Below, piece by piece: positions 26,531 to 36,100 of a DNA stretch of 64,000 nucleotides. Made by a program: the position numbers and the translations under genes. Within the stretch, counting starts at the first letter, position 1. Each line of letters begins with the position of its first letter. The stretch comes from Faecalicatena contorta (GTDB lineage Bacteria > Bacillota > Clostridia > Lachnospirales > Lachnospiraceae). Where the stretch lies: positions 26,172-90,171 of the forward strand of contig NZ_JAFBIX010000015.1 in assembly GCF_021531895.1 (NCBI RefSeq). Direction: 5' to 3'. The notes below the pieces were generated by a model that was given only the letters and a program-made list of their open reading frames with translations, made no database searches and was not told the origin of the DNA.

Positions 26531-26559
26531 TTGATGAAATTAAATATACAGATTATAAT
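26531..26559 (+). promoter_or_regulatory. Promoter of the AT-rich orphan gene
   Basis: TTGATG (26531-26536), a 17-base spacer and TATAAT (26554-26559). Confidence 0.6.
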
Positions 26560-26600
26560 AGAGATAGATGAAAACTATTTGTAGTAGAAATGGAGAAAAA

Positions 26601-27371
26601 ATGAAATATAAAATTATTGCTGTTAATAATGATACAACAATTAAAACAATTGTAGCTGAAATATCGGAGGAAGAATATGAAACTATTATGTCTAATATAA
26701 AACAACTTCAAATATCTATGTTGAGTAAAGATTATTATGTTGTAGTTAGAGATAATATAAAAGAGTTACTTGCGTTTTTGCCTACAATAAAGATGCAAGA
26801 TAAGTATTCAATTGATACAATTAATCGATATACATACAATGTATTAGGCACTTTTTATGCATGGATTGAATATTATGAAAGCCATTATAAAAAAATTTTT
26901 GAACCCATTAAGAAAAAATATTATGATAAATATTTTGAGTATCGAATGATGTATAATCTTCGGATTTATATGACTCATTGTGAAATGGCGATTACAAAAA
27001 TAGAGTTTTGGCCTGGAAAATTGGAAATGTATATATATATTGAACCAGAAAATTTGTTACAAAATTCGAGCAGATTGCAAAAAAAGATTATTACAGAGTT
27101 GCAGAAAATGCGTGATGATAATGAAAAAATTGATTTATATGAATTAATGTTAGGATTTGAAAAAATATTTACATCTATGCATAAAGAACTTTTAAAAGCA
27201 TTAGAACCAGAATTACAAAACGTATTAAATGAAATAAATCCATATCTTCAATTTACATCTGAAGGAAAAGCAAAATTATGTTATATATATGAAAAAGAAA
27301 CGGATAAGAGAGTATATTCATTAACGGCATTTATAGGAGCTTTTATAAATAAAATGTGTAATCCATATTAA
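26601..27371 (+). CDS. AT-rich orphan protein, function unknown
   Basis: 256 residues from the ATG at 26601, which has GGAGA 5-9 bases upstream; an in-frame ATG at 26568 lies before that site. No family is recognised. It is predicted soluble and mostly alpha-helical, rich in Lys, Glu, Ile and Tyr, with no signal peptide or membrane segment. Its codon use is far more AT-biased than its neighbours, so it is probably a recent acquisition. It has its own promoter and terminator and lies alone between the sensory operon and the ICE partition genes, a place where defence or regulatory cargo is often found. That role is conjecture. Confidence 0.7.
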   Translation: MKYKIIAVNNDTTIKTIVAEISEEEYETIMSNIKQLQISMLSKDYYVVVRDNIKELLAFLPTIKMQDKYSIDTINRYTYNVLGTFYAWIEYYESHYKKIFEPIKKKYYDKYFEYRMMYNLRIYMTHCEMAITKIEFWPGKLEMYIYIEPENLLQNSSRLQKKIITELQKMRDDNEKIDLYELMLGFEKIFTSMHKELLKALEPELQNVLNEINPYLQFTSEGKAKLCYIYEKETDKRVYSLTAFIGAFINKMCNPY

Positions 27372-27381
27372 ATGTACATAG

Positions 27382-27414
27382 CCGATTGGTTCACTAAGAA
27401 TCAGTCGGTTTTTC
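27382..27414 (+). terminator. Terminator after the orphan gene
   Basis: CCGATTGGTTC pairs with GAATCAGTCGG (two G-T pairs) and is followed by TTTTTCT. Confidence 0.8.
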
Positions 27415-27433
27415 TATGCCCACTTTTATACAT

Positions 27434-27470
27434 AGCCAGTCCCGTAAAAAGGATTGGCTATTAAATTTTT
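27434..27470 (+). terminator. Second hairpin just before parA, possible attenuator
   Basis: AGCCAGTCC pairs with GGATTGGCT (one G-T pair), followed by ATTAAATTTTT. Only about 20 bases separate it from the parA start, so it could control read-through into parA. Confidence 0.5.
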
Positions 27471-27489
27471 CGAGGAAGGAGGAAACCAT

Positions 27490-28317
27490 ATGACCAAGTG
27501 TAAAGTAATCGCCCTTGCAAATCAGAAGGGAGGAACCGCAAAGACTACAACTACATTAAATCTTGGAATTGGTCTTGCACATCAGGGGCGAAAAGTATTA
27601 TTGGTTGATGCTGATCCACAGGGAGATTTAACAACTGCATTGGGTTGGACGAATGCAGACAGTCTTCCGATTACACTGGAAACGCAAATGAAGAAGATAT
27701 TACAAGACGAACCATTTGTGTATAATGAAGGCATTTTGCATCATAAAGAAGGAGTAGATATTGTTCCGACCAACATTGAGTTATCGGGTATGGAAATATC
27801 ACTGGTAAATGCCATGAGCAGAGAGCAGACATTAAAGCTGTATCTGGCAAATTTGAAAAAAGATTATGATTATATCCTGATTGATTGTATGCCTAGTCTT
27901 GGTATGCTGACAATCAATGCATTAGCTGCCGCAGACAGTGTAATTGTTCCAGTGCAGGCTCATTATCTTCCACTAAAGGGCATGACACAGTTAATGAAAA
28001 CAATTGGTAAGGTACAAAGACAGCTAAATCCTAATCTGAAGATTGATGGAGTATTGCTGACACTTGCAGATATGCGGACAAAACTTGCAAAGACAACAGA
28101 GGATAGCCTTAGAGAGAATTATGGAAAGCATATTCGGATTTTCAAAACGATTATTCCAGTGGCTATCACAGCAGCAGAAAGCAGTGCAGCAGGACAGAGC
28201 ATTTATGAGTATGACAAGAATGGAACTGTTGCAAAGGCATATGCAGAATTTACGAGGGAGGTGATTCAATGTGGCGAAAAGCAGAGAAATAAACATGAAT
28301 CTTCCCTCAGCCGATGA
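27490..28317 (+). CDS. parA: ParA-family ATPase (partition, ICE module start)
   Basis: Deviant Walker-type ATPase of about 275 residues that moves or maintains the element's DNA with ParB. It has the Walker A variant KGGTAKTTT at about residue 14, Walker A' DADPQGDLT, and the switch DYILIDCMPSLGMLT. The ATG at 27490 is preferred over 27454 because AGGAAGGAGG lies just before it and the conserved ParA N-terminus starts there. Its end overlaps parB by 47 bases. In Tn1549-like elements a ParA/ParB pair opens the conjugation region, matching what follows here. Some such proteins take part in regulation of transfer rather than partition. Confidence 0.93.
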   Translation: MTKCKVIALANQKGGTAKTTTTLNLGIGLAHQGRKVLLVDADPQGDLTTALGWTNADSLPITLETQMKKILQDEPFVYNEGILHHKEGVDIVPTNIELSGMEISLVNAMSREQTLKLYLANLKKDYDYILIDCMPSLGMLTINALAAADSVIVPVQAHYLPLKGMTQLMKTIGKVQRQLNPNLKIDGVLLTLADMRTKLAKTTEDSLRENYGKHIRIFKTIIPVAITAAESSAAGQSIYEYDKNGTVAKAYAEFTREVIQCGEKQRNKHESSLSR

Positions 28318-29206
28318 CCTTTTTACCACTCAGGAAGAAAGGGACCATAAGAATCAGGAATATGTAAAAAATATTTCTCTTTTTGAGATTACTGATTTTC
28401 CTAATCACCCATTTAAGGTAAGAATGGATGCTAAGATGGTGGAGACTATCGAAAGTGTTCGTGAACATGGTGTATTGGTTCCTGCTCTTGTCAGAGAGAA
28501 GCCAACAGGTGGGTATGAAATGATTTCTGGACACCGTAGAAAAATGGCAAGTGAACTGGCAGGGTTAGAAAATATCCCTTGTATTGTAAGAAATCTCAGT
28601 GATGACGAAGCAGTTATTGTCATGGTTGACAGCAATCTTCAAAGGGAAGAAATATTACCATCAGAAAAAGCATTTGCTTACAAAATGAAGTTAGATGTCA
28701 TGAAAAGACAGGGACAAAGAACTGATTTAACTTCGTCGCCATTGGCGACAAAGTTGAAAGGGAAACGTTCTGATGAATTATTGGGTGAGGAGGTTGGAGA
28801 AAGTAAAGACCAAATAAGAAGATATATTCGATTAACCTACTTGATACCGGAAATTCTTGATATGGTCGATAACAAGAAAATTGCCATGCGTCCGGCGGTG
28901 GAGCTGTCTTATTTGCCAAAAGAAGAACAGGAGATATTGTACGATACCATGGAATCGGAAGATTGCACTCCAAGTCATGCACAGGCAATCAAAATACGCA
29001 AATTTTCCGCAGAAGGCAGATTGAATGAAGATGTGTTACTGTCGATTATGTCAGAAGAAAAGCCAAATCAGGTAGAGCAATGGAAAATTCCGAAGAATCG
29101 ACTGAAGAAATATTTTCCATCGGGAACTACACAGCAGAAAATGGAAGAAACTATTATCAAAGCACTGGAATTATACCGAAGACGGGAAAAAAGCAGGGAA
29201 CGATAA
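28271..29206 (+). CDS. parB: ParB/RepB/Spo0J-type partition protein
   Basis: 311 residues. The ParB N-terminal nuclease/CTPase-type domain lies at about 35-130, with GYEMISGHRRKMASELAG (ParB box II, GERRxxA type) and DSNLQREEILPSEKAFAYKMK. The central HTH KorB-like region is at about 150-230. The GTG start at 28271 is fixed by GGGAGGTGATTC about 6 bases upstream, inside the end of parA. ParB proteins bind parS-like sites; no canonical parS is recognised here, though the AGTTGGGGAA cluster upstream of parA deserves testing. A terminator lies 213 bases after the stop. Confidence 0.92.
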   Translation: MAKSREINMNLPSADDLFTTQEERDHKNQEYVKNISLFEITDFPNHPFKVRMDAKMVETIESVREHGVLVPALVREKPTGGYEMISGHRRKMASELAGLENIPCIVRNLSDDEAVIVMVDSNLQREEILPSEKAFAYKMKLDVMKRQGQRTDLTSSPLATKLKGKRSDELLGEEVGESKDQIRRYIRLTYLIPEILDMVDNKKIAMRPAVELSYLPKEEQEILYDTMESEDCTPSHAQAIKIRKFSAEGRLNEDVLLSIMSEEKPNQVEQWKIPKNRLKKYFPSGTTQQKMEETIIKALELYRRREKSRER

Positions 29207-29418
29207 GCAATTTGACACCAAGGGAGCAGTCTATCCGTTGGCAGTCAATGAGAAATCAGCATTTTCCTGTTTTCCCCTCCCCACACCCTACCCCTTTGGT
29301 TTACCAGCAGATTACCAGCCGAAAAGACAATAAGGAGCCGGGAACATCTTTTCTTTCGGCAGGTCAGAGATTCCCACACCTGCATGACAGCAAGAAGTAA
29401 ACAGAATAAAGCAATAGC

Positions 29419-29446
29419 AGGCGTTTCAGACGGACGTCTTTTTTTA
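29419..29446 (+). terminator. Terminator after parB
   Basis: AGGCGT pairs with ACGTCT (6 bp, one G-T) around a 9-base loop, followed by seven Ts. The 212 bases between parB and this site carry no supported gene. Confidence 0.65.
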
Positions 29447-29475
29447 TTGGATTGAAAAGAAAGGAATTGTAGAAA

Positions 29476-32400
29476 ATGAAGAAGATATGGAAACGAGTGT
29501 GTACAGGGATTCTTGCCCTGACCACGATTTTAACTGCATTGCCGATTACATCGGTTCAGGCAGCGGAAACACAGTATTGGACAGAGTCCGCAGAGAGAGT
29601 TGGACATGTGGAACATTTGATGAACGACGGAACAATAAAAAGTACTTTCAACGAAGGACATATGAAAGTAGAGGGCGAAACCGCCTACTGTGTAAATATC
29701 AACATGAAATTTAAGAATGGCTATAAAACTAGACATGACGCAAGTGCCAGCATGAGTGCAGATCAGATTGAAGATGTGGCATTGTCGCTTGAGTATATGA
29801 AACAGTATACAGGCAGTCACAGTAATCTGAGTGCAAATCAGGCATATCTTTTAGAGCAGTGCCTTGTGTGGCAGCGTTTAAGTGAGCATTTGGGTTGGCA
29901 GTGTGATAATGTCCGAGCTGTATATTCCGAGATTTCTCAGGATATTCAGAATGAAGTGTATGCTGGAGCGAAAGCATTTGTAAAGGCAAATAAGGGACGC
30001 TATAAATGCGGTGGATATATCTATACTGGAGAAGGACAGGACATCGGACAGTTTTGGGCAGAACTGAATGTTGGAAATGCAAAGGTAAAGAAAACAACCG
30101 CAAATGAGATTGTCACAAATGGAAATGCGATGTATTCCATTGCGGGAGCAACCTTTGGTATATTCTCAGACCAGAATTGTGGTAATCAGATTGGAACACT
30201 TACAACAAACGAAAATGGAGATACAAATGAGGTTGAAGTAACTGCCGGAACTGTTTATATCAAAGAGCTTTCTGCACCGAAGGGATATAAGCTGGATACG
30301 ACAGTACGCAGTCTGAAAGTTGAAGCCGGAAAAACAGCCGTATTAAATGTTTCAGATGTTCCGAAAGTGACAGAAACATTGGTAGACCTGTTCAAGATTG
30401 ATATGGAGACAGGAAAAGCAACTGCACAGGGAAATGCAGCACTGGCAGGAGCAGAGTTTACCTGGCATTATTATGACGGACTTTATACAAAAGACAACTT
30501 ACCGGAGAAAGCAACACGTACCTGGGTTACAAAGACGGTAGCAGAAAAAGACAGTGACGGAACCATTCATTATGTGACAAAACTGGCAGATGCCTACAAA
30601 GTATCCGGAGATGCATTTTACACTCAGAATGAAAAAAGCGTATTACCACTTGGAACATTGACTGTTGAAGAAACAAAAGCACCAAACGGATATTTACTGG
30701 ACGGAGCTTATATGCAGGCAGGAGACAGTACAGAACAGATAAAAGGAATGTATCTGACACAGATCACAGAGGACGGAGAACTTGCAGTTCTTTCCGGAAG
30801 CAATCAGTATTCCGTATCTGATCAGGTAATCCGAGGTGGGGTGAAGATTCAGAAACGTGATTTAGAGACAAAAGATACCAAAGCACAGGGAAGTGCCACA
30901 TTAAAAGATACAGCATTTGCAATTATTTCTCTGAACGAGAATCCGGTTCTGGTAGAAGGAAAACTGTACAAGAAGAATGAGACAGTTAAGATGATTCAGA
31001 CAGGAATTGACGGAATTGCAACAACGACGGCAGATTTACTTCCGTATGGTAAATACAAAATGGAAGAAACCAAAGCACCGGAAGGTTATCTGACTGACGG
31101 GGCAAAAGCGATTGAATTTTCGATTACAGAAAATGGAAAAATCGTGGATTTAACAGACGAAAGTCATTCCATTTACAACCAGATTAAACGTGGAGATCTG
31201 GAAGGCGTAAAGATTGGAGCAGGTACACATAAGAGACTTGCGAATGTTCCTTTTAAGATTACGAGTAAAACAACCGGAGAGAGCCATATCGTAGTGACAG
31301 ATAAAAATGGTCAGTTTTCAACCGCTTCCGATTGGGCGTCTCATAAGAAAAATACAAATGCAGGAAAATCCAGTGAGGACGGTATCTGGTTCGGAACTTC
31401 TGAGCCGGACGATAGCAAAGGTGCATTGCTTTATGATACTTATGAGATTGAGGAATTATCTTGTGAATCCAATAAAGGCATGAAGCTGATCCCTGCATTT
31501 GAAGTTGTTGTCAGCAGAAATAAAGTGAAAATCGACCTTGGAACACTGACCGATGAGTATGAGAAAGAGATTAGCATTCATACAACCGCAACAGACAAGA
31601 AAACGGGCGAAAAGATAATTGTTGCAGGAAAGAAAGTAACGATTGTGGATACAGTTACTCTGGACGGTCTGGAAGAAGGAAGAAAGTACCAGTTAAAAGG
31701 CTGGCAGATGCTGAAAGAGGAAAATGCTGAACTGCTCATTGATGGAAAGCGTGTGGAAAGTGATTATACTTTTGTTGCTGACAGCGAGAAAATGAAAGTA
31801 GAGATTTCTTATACGTTCGATGCATCAGAACTTGGCGGACAGAATCTGGTTACATTTGAAGAATTATATGACCTGAAGAATCCGGAAGAACCTGTAAAAG
31901 TTGCAGAGCATAAGGACATTGACGATGAAGGACAGACGGTCCTGATTACAGAGCGAAAGATTTCGATTCATACCACAGCAACTGATAAGAACGGTAAGAA
32001 AGAAATCGAAGCCGGAAAAGATCTGACGATTGTAGATACAGTTACTTTAGATGGATTGGAAATCGGTACAAAGTATAAATTGTCTGGTTGGCAGATGGTT
32101 AAGGCAGAAAATGCAAAGCTGATTATTGATGGCAAAGAAGTTACCAATGATTATGAATTTATTGCTGATAAGGAAAACATGGAAGTGCAGGTTGAGTTTA
32201 CTTTCGACGGCAGCACTCTTGGAGGAAAGCAGCTTGTAACTTTTGAAGAACTGTATGATATGACAAATCCGGAAGAACCGAAAAAGGTAACAGAGCATAA
32301 GGATATCAACGATGAAGGACAGACCGTAACCATCAAAGAAGTACCGGAAACACCAACCCCAGAGACACCGGGTACTACTACAAAGACAAGCAATCCTCCA

Positions 32401-32550
32401 AAAACAGGAGACACCGCAAAAGCAGGATTGTGGCTAGCCATTGCTGCATTGTCTGCAATGGGCGTTGGTGGGGTGGCTATCCATGCAAGAAAAAAGAAGA
32501 AAGCACCACTGGCGATTGAAGAAAAGAAAGAAGAAAGCGAGGACGAATAA
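29476..32550 (+). CDS. Sortase-anchored adhesin with thioester domain, Cna-B and VaFE repeats
   Basis: 1,024 residues, secreted and wall-anchored. A signal peptide ends near QAA (about 30). A thioester domain follows, with Cys72 in YCVN and the likely partner Gln128 in EQCLVW; such domains bond covalently to host or cell-surface amines. Cna-B-type domains (about 210-690) show the VxKxD starts and E-x-x-APxGY motifs (KELSAPKGYKL, EETKAPNGYLL, EETKAPEGYLT). Two VaFE-type T-Q ester domains follow (about 697-830 and 830-950). The sorting signal PPKTGD is at about 974, with a hydrophobic segment and an unusually long charged tail. Placed between parB and the LPD28 gene, it may help cell-cell contact during conjugation. 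Confidence 0.9.
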   Translation: MKKIWKRVCTGILALTTILTALPITSVQAAETQYWTESAERVGHVEHLMNDGTIKSTFNEGHMKVEGETAYCVNINMKFKNGYKTRHDASASMSADQIEDVALSLEYMKQYTGSHSNLSANQAYLLEQCLVWQRLSEHLGWQCDNVRAVYSEISQDIQNEVYAGAKAFVKANKGRYKCGGYIYTGEGQDIGQFWAELNVGNAKVKKTTANEIVTNGNAMYSIAGATFGIFSDQNCGNQIGTLTTNENGDTNEVEVTAGTVYIKELSAPKGYKLDTTVRSLKVEAGKTAVLNVSDVPKVTETLVDLFKIDMETGKATAQGNAALAGAEFTWHYYDGLYTKDNLPEKATRTWVTKTVAEKDSDGTIHYVTKLADAYKVSGDAFYTQNEKSVLPLGTLTVEETKAPNGYLLDGAYMQAGDSTEQIKGMYLTQITEDGELAVLSGSNQYSVSDQVIRGGVKIQKRDLETKDTKAQGSATLKDTAFAIISLNENPVLVEGKLYKKNETVKMIQTGIDGIATTTADLLPYGKYKMEETKAPEGYLTDGAKAIEFSITENGKIVDLTDESHSIYNQIKRGDLEGVKIGAGTHKRLANVPFKITSKTTGESHIVVTDKNGQFSTASDWASHKKNTNAGKSSEDGIWFGTSEPDDSKGALLYDTYEIEELSCESNKGMKLIPAFEVVVSRNKVKIDLGTLTDEYEKEISIHTTATDKKTGEKIIVAGKKVTIVDTVTLDGLEEGRKYQLKGWQMLKEENAELLIDGKRVESDYTFVADSEKMKVEISYTFDASELGGQNLVTFEELYDLKNPEEPVKVAEHKDIDDEGQTVLITERKISIHTTATDKNGKKEIEAGKDLTIVDTVTLDGLEIGTKYKLSGWQMVKAENAKLIIDGKEVTNDYEFIADKENMEVQVEFTFDGSTLGGKQLVTFEELYDMTNPEEPKKVTEHKDINDEGQTVTIKEVPETPTPETPGTTTKTSNPPKTGDTAKAGLWLAIAALSAMGVGGVAIHARKKKKAPLAIEEKKEESEDE

Positions 32551-32557
32551 GGATTAC

Positions 32558-32578
32558 AGGGTGGTGAAATACCACCCT
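32558..32578 (+). terminator. Hairpin after the adhesin gene
   Basis: AGGGTGGT / ACCACCCT 8-bp stem with a 5-base loop, but only CTCTTA follows. It may be a weak terminator or an RNA-stabilising stem. Confidence 0.4.
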
Positions 32579-32612
32579 CTTACATAGCGAAACAGGCAAG
32601 GAGGACAAAAGA

Positions 32613-32819
32613 ATGGTAGTGAACCAGAAAGCGGTAAAAGTTATCAATAAGATATTTGAAGCAGGAATTACAGAGGAAAAAGATATTTCTGCAATGACCT
32701 TGGACGAGATTTTGGAAATTCAAGGGATTACGGTTGCAGAGATTGGAATGATCAATGATTTGCAGAAAGCAATCAAAGCCAATAAAGTGATTACTTTTTT
32801 GGGAGGTGGAGCAGTATGA
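32613..32819 (+). CDS. Small conserved-type ICE protein (68 residues)
   Basis: Soluble, mostly helical 68-residue protein with no recognised family; a short helix-rich core, DISAMTLDEILEIQGI, then a helix. AAGGAGG lies at good spacing before the ATG, and the stop overlaps the ATG of the LPD28 gene by four bases (ATGA), so translation is coupled. Possibly a small DNA-binding or accessory protein; no HTH can be claimed. Confidence 0.7.
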   Translation: MVVNQKAVKVINKIFEAGITEEKDISAMTLDEILEIQGITVAEIGMINDLQKAIKANKVITFLGGGAV

Positions 32820-33157
32820 GATATGACGTTATGAATGAGTATTATACGGAAATCCGTTTGTTTGGAAAACCTGCATTATTTAACGATATGCGTTTGGATC
32901 AGGAGACAGTTCCGAAAGGGTTATATTTATATGAAGTCAGATATGATGATGAAACGTGGGAACCAGTCCAGATTGCAAAAGGCATTTTAGCGAATCATTT
33001 GGGTTCGGTTCTTACACGCGAACGGTTAAAAATACCAGCGAATGGTTATCTTGACCTGGAAGCGAAAACGGACTGGAAATATAAAGATAAGGGGTGCCGG
33101 ACAGTGCAGGAGTTTTTAGAAAAATATCCAATCAGACAAAAAGAAAGAGAACGATAG
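32816..33157 (+). CDS. LPD28 domain-containing protein
   Basis: 113 residues resembling the LPD28 (large polyvalent protein associated) domain, common on ICEs and phages. The conserved-looking core is EYYTEIRLFGKPALFNDMRL, then VPKGLYLYEVRYDDE, LTRERLKIPANGYLDLE and a WKYKDKGC motif. These domains are thought to help protect or process incoming DNA together with ArdC- and DarB-like proteins, and here the gene directly precedes the giant methylase/helicase gene by 11 bases. GGGAGGTGGAGC precedes the start. Confidence 0.82.
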   Translation: MRYDVMNEYYTEIRLFGKPALFNDMRLDQETVPKGLYLYEVRYDDETWEPVQIAKGILANHLGSVLTRERLKIPANGYLDLEAKTDWKYKDKGCRTVQEFLEKYPIRQKERER

Positions 33158-33168
33158 GAGGAAGGTAC

Positions 33169-36100
33169 GTGGTAAAGAAATTTGATGTCATTACAAAACT
33201 GTATGAGGAAGCAACGCAGGAAGTGACAGAGTCACCGGAAAAGTGGATAGCCTTTCTTCAGTCAGCCAGTAAAAATTACCGATTGCCATTTGATGAACAG
33301 CTTTTGATTCATGTGCAGCGTCCAGAAGCAACCGCAGTACTTCCTATGGAAAAATGGAATGAAAAGTTTGGACGGTGGGTAAAACGGGATTCTAAAGGAA
33401 TTGCTGTATTTGATAAGAGTTCCGATAGATTAAAGTTAAAATATTATTTTGATGTATCCGATACCAGAGAAGGAAAGTATAAGCGTCTGGTGCGTCCGGT
33501 CTCTTTGTGGAGTGTGGCAGAAGAACAACAGGAACCAGTAAAAGAAGCCTTGGTAAATACATTTGGCGTGACGGACGGAGACAGAAAAGAGTTTGCGATG
33601 GTGATTCTGGAAGCGTCTCTGAATATTGCAGAGGATAACATTGGAGATTATCTTCCGGATATCCTACTTGCGACAAAGGATAGTCCGTTAGAAGAAATTG
33701 ATGAGTTTAATATCCGGTTGAAAATGAAACAACTGCTTGCAAACAGCATTTCTTATATGCTTTTTTTGCGTTGTGGAATTGAACCGGACATTTATCTGGA
33801 GACAAGGGACTTTCAAAATATTCGGGACTTTCATACAAAGGAGTTAGTCAATCTCTTTGGCGTGGCTGCGAGTGATATGTCAGAAATGGCATTAGGAGAA
33901 GTTGCGGACACAATACGAAAGTTAAAGATACAGGAACGGAAGCAACGCACATTTGTTGAACAGAAAACAACAGATTATAATGTGGATAACAAACAGGAAA
34001 TCGCAACAGAAAGGGGACAGGACAATGGCAGCAATCACATACAGCAGACAGGGAGATTATCTCCTGCCGAATCTTACAATTCCAGAGGGCGAGGAAGTTC
34101 ACCTTGGGAAGTACGCATATCTCCGAAAACAATATCTGATGAAGAATCGGTACGGAATGTATCTGAATCTTCTGACAGCGGGAACATTGAACCAGCATCT
34201 GATTCAGACGGAGGAAGAAGCACAGAACAGAATGGAGACACTTATTCAGCAGATGGCAGAGAACGAGGGCGTGACAGAAGAACTGAAAGCCAGAGATCAG
34301 ATGGAGTGGATCGGGAGAATGAACAATATCCGGCAGAGAGCGCAGGAAATCGTGAGGAACGAAATCCTGGAGAATTAGAAGAAAATAATAGGAGTAGTGA
34401 CATACTTCCAAGTGAGGAAGAACAACTTCAAATATTAGAAGAGAAGGCAGAGGAAAAATCCCCTGCTTTTTCTTTTTCACAGGAACTGATTGATGAGGTT
34501 CTTCAAGACGGTCCGCATTTTGCAGATGGAAAATACGATATCTATTCTTATCTTAAACAGGAACATAGCACATCAGAAAATGTGAAATTCTTGCAGGGTG
34601 CATATGGCATGGGTGGAAGAACATTAAATATAAATGGAATAAAACTTGATGAAAACTATGACAGTAAAGGAATAAAACTACGGAAAGGATATGAAGTAGA
34701 TTCACCAGAAATTTTACTGAAATGGAACGTAGTCGTAAAAAGAGTTGGAGAACTTATTGCTGTTGGAAGGTATCTTTCAGAGCAGGAACAGAAAGAATTT
34801 CCAGAGTATGAAAAAAGAAAAATTGCCAGAGGAAGACCTTTGCAGGAAGAATCTGAGCTACAATTAATATCAGACAGAGCTGTAACAGAATCGGAAAACG
34901 AATCGGCAGATTATGACATTTCTGAGGATACTGTTGTTACGATAGGAATGAAAGATTATGAAGTTGAGTTCCTGTCAGCAGAGAGAGTGGTACTTCGGGA
35001 TCAGCAATATCCGATTTTTAGCGAAGAACTATCCAGAGAAGAATTTGACCGTAAGATATGTGAGAATCCGGCAAATGACCATTTGAAAATCAAACGGCCA
35101 TTGCCGGAATTACCAGCCGAAGAAGAAAAAGAGGCACAGCCGACAGATGTTCCATCAGAAGAAACAGAGACAGAGCTGAGTATTCCGGAGCAGAATTATC
35201 AGTTTGTGATGAAGATGGCAGGCGAAGTTTTACGGGGAGAAGTGGATTTCAAAACCTTTGAGGCAGGAGCAGGCTTCATGCCCCTTACGATTGAGCAGGT
35301 TGGTGACAACTTTATTGTAATCTCTCATTACTATGAGCAGAATGGAGATGCCATGGCAGATCCGGATATGGAATTTGCTTATGATAATGACAGGAAAACG
35401 CTTCAGGCAAGAACTTATCAGCAGGACGCATTACAAAGATACGATGAAGTTTATGGCGATGACGGATATAATGAGGAGCTGGAAGAAGAACTGAATCTAT
35501 TTGCACATGAGTGGTTCCAGACAATCGAGAAACAAGGATATGTTCCGGTACAGGAAGCAGCGGAATTGGAAGCAGGCGAATTACCAGCCGAAGAAGAAAA
35601 TACTTTGGAATTAGCCCCTTCCTGGGAACAGGGCGAACCTGCAAAGAAAGCGCAGAGCTACGATTTGTATCCGGAAGTTTCCGGGCAGAACAGACATCAG
35701 TATCAGATTATGGAGGAAGTGCCGGAGTATGGCTCAGCCAAAGAAAAGTTCAGGGCAAATATTGCAGCGATTCAACTTCTGAAGAAATGTGAAAACGAAC
35801 ATCGTTATGCAACACCGGAAGAACAGGAAATACTGGCAAAATATGTTGGTTGGGGCGGTCTTTCAGATGCATTTGATCCAAAGAAATCCGCATGGGCAGC
35901 CGAGTATCTGGAATTGCAGACTGTATTAAGTGAAGAAGAATACGAATCTGCAAGAGAATCAACGCTGACAGCGTTCTATACTCCGCCGATTGTAATCAAG
36001 AGTATGTATCAGGCACTGGAAAACATGGGACTAAAGAGTGGAAATATTCTGGAACCAAGTTGTGGTGTCGGTAACTTTATCGGTATGAAACCAGAATCTC

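Larger units (their letters stand above)
26177..26600. other. 424-bp intergenic region with terminator, GTTGGGGAA repeats and a promoter
   Basis: No supported gene. From left to right it holds the two-component operon terminator, a TTGCGTA plus TTATCGTAAATTATCGC stretch resembling the region after tsf, a cluster of AGTTGGGGAA motifs in both orientations, and the promoter of the AT-rich orphan gene. It probably includes a junction between two accessory blocks. Confidence 0.5.

Noticed and set aside
29080..29400. Open frame of 106 codons overlapping the end of parB
   Set aside because: Most of it is antiphase to parB, no ribosome binding site precedes it, the composition is irregular, and the part after parB looks like unselected DNA before a terminator.
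33953..34024. Upstream extension of TnpV to the ATG at 33953
   Set aside because: No ribosome binding site, and the known TnpV N-terminus begins at the ATG at 34025.
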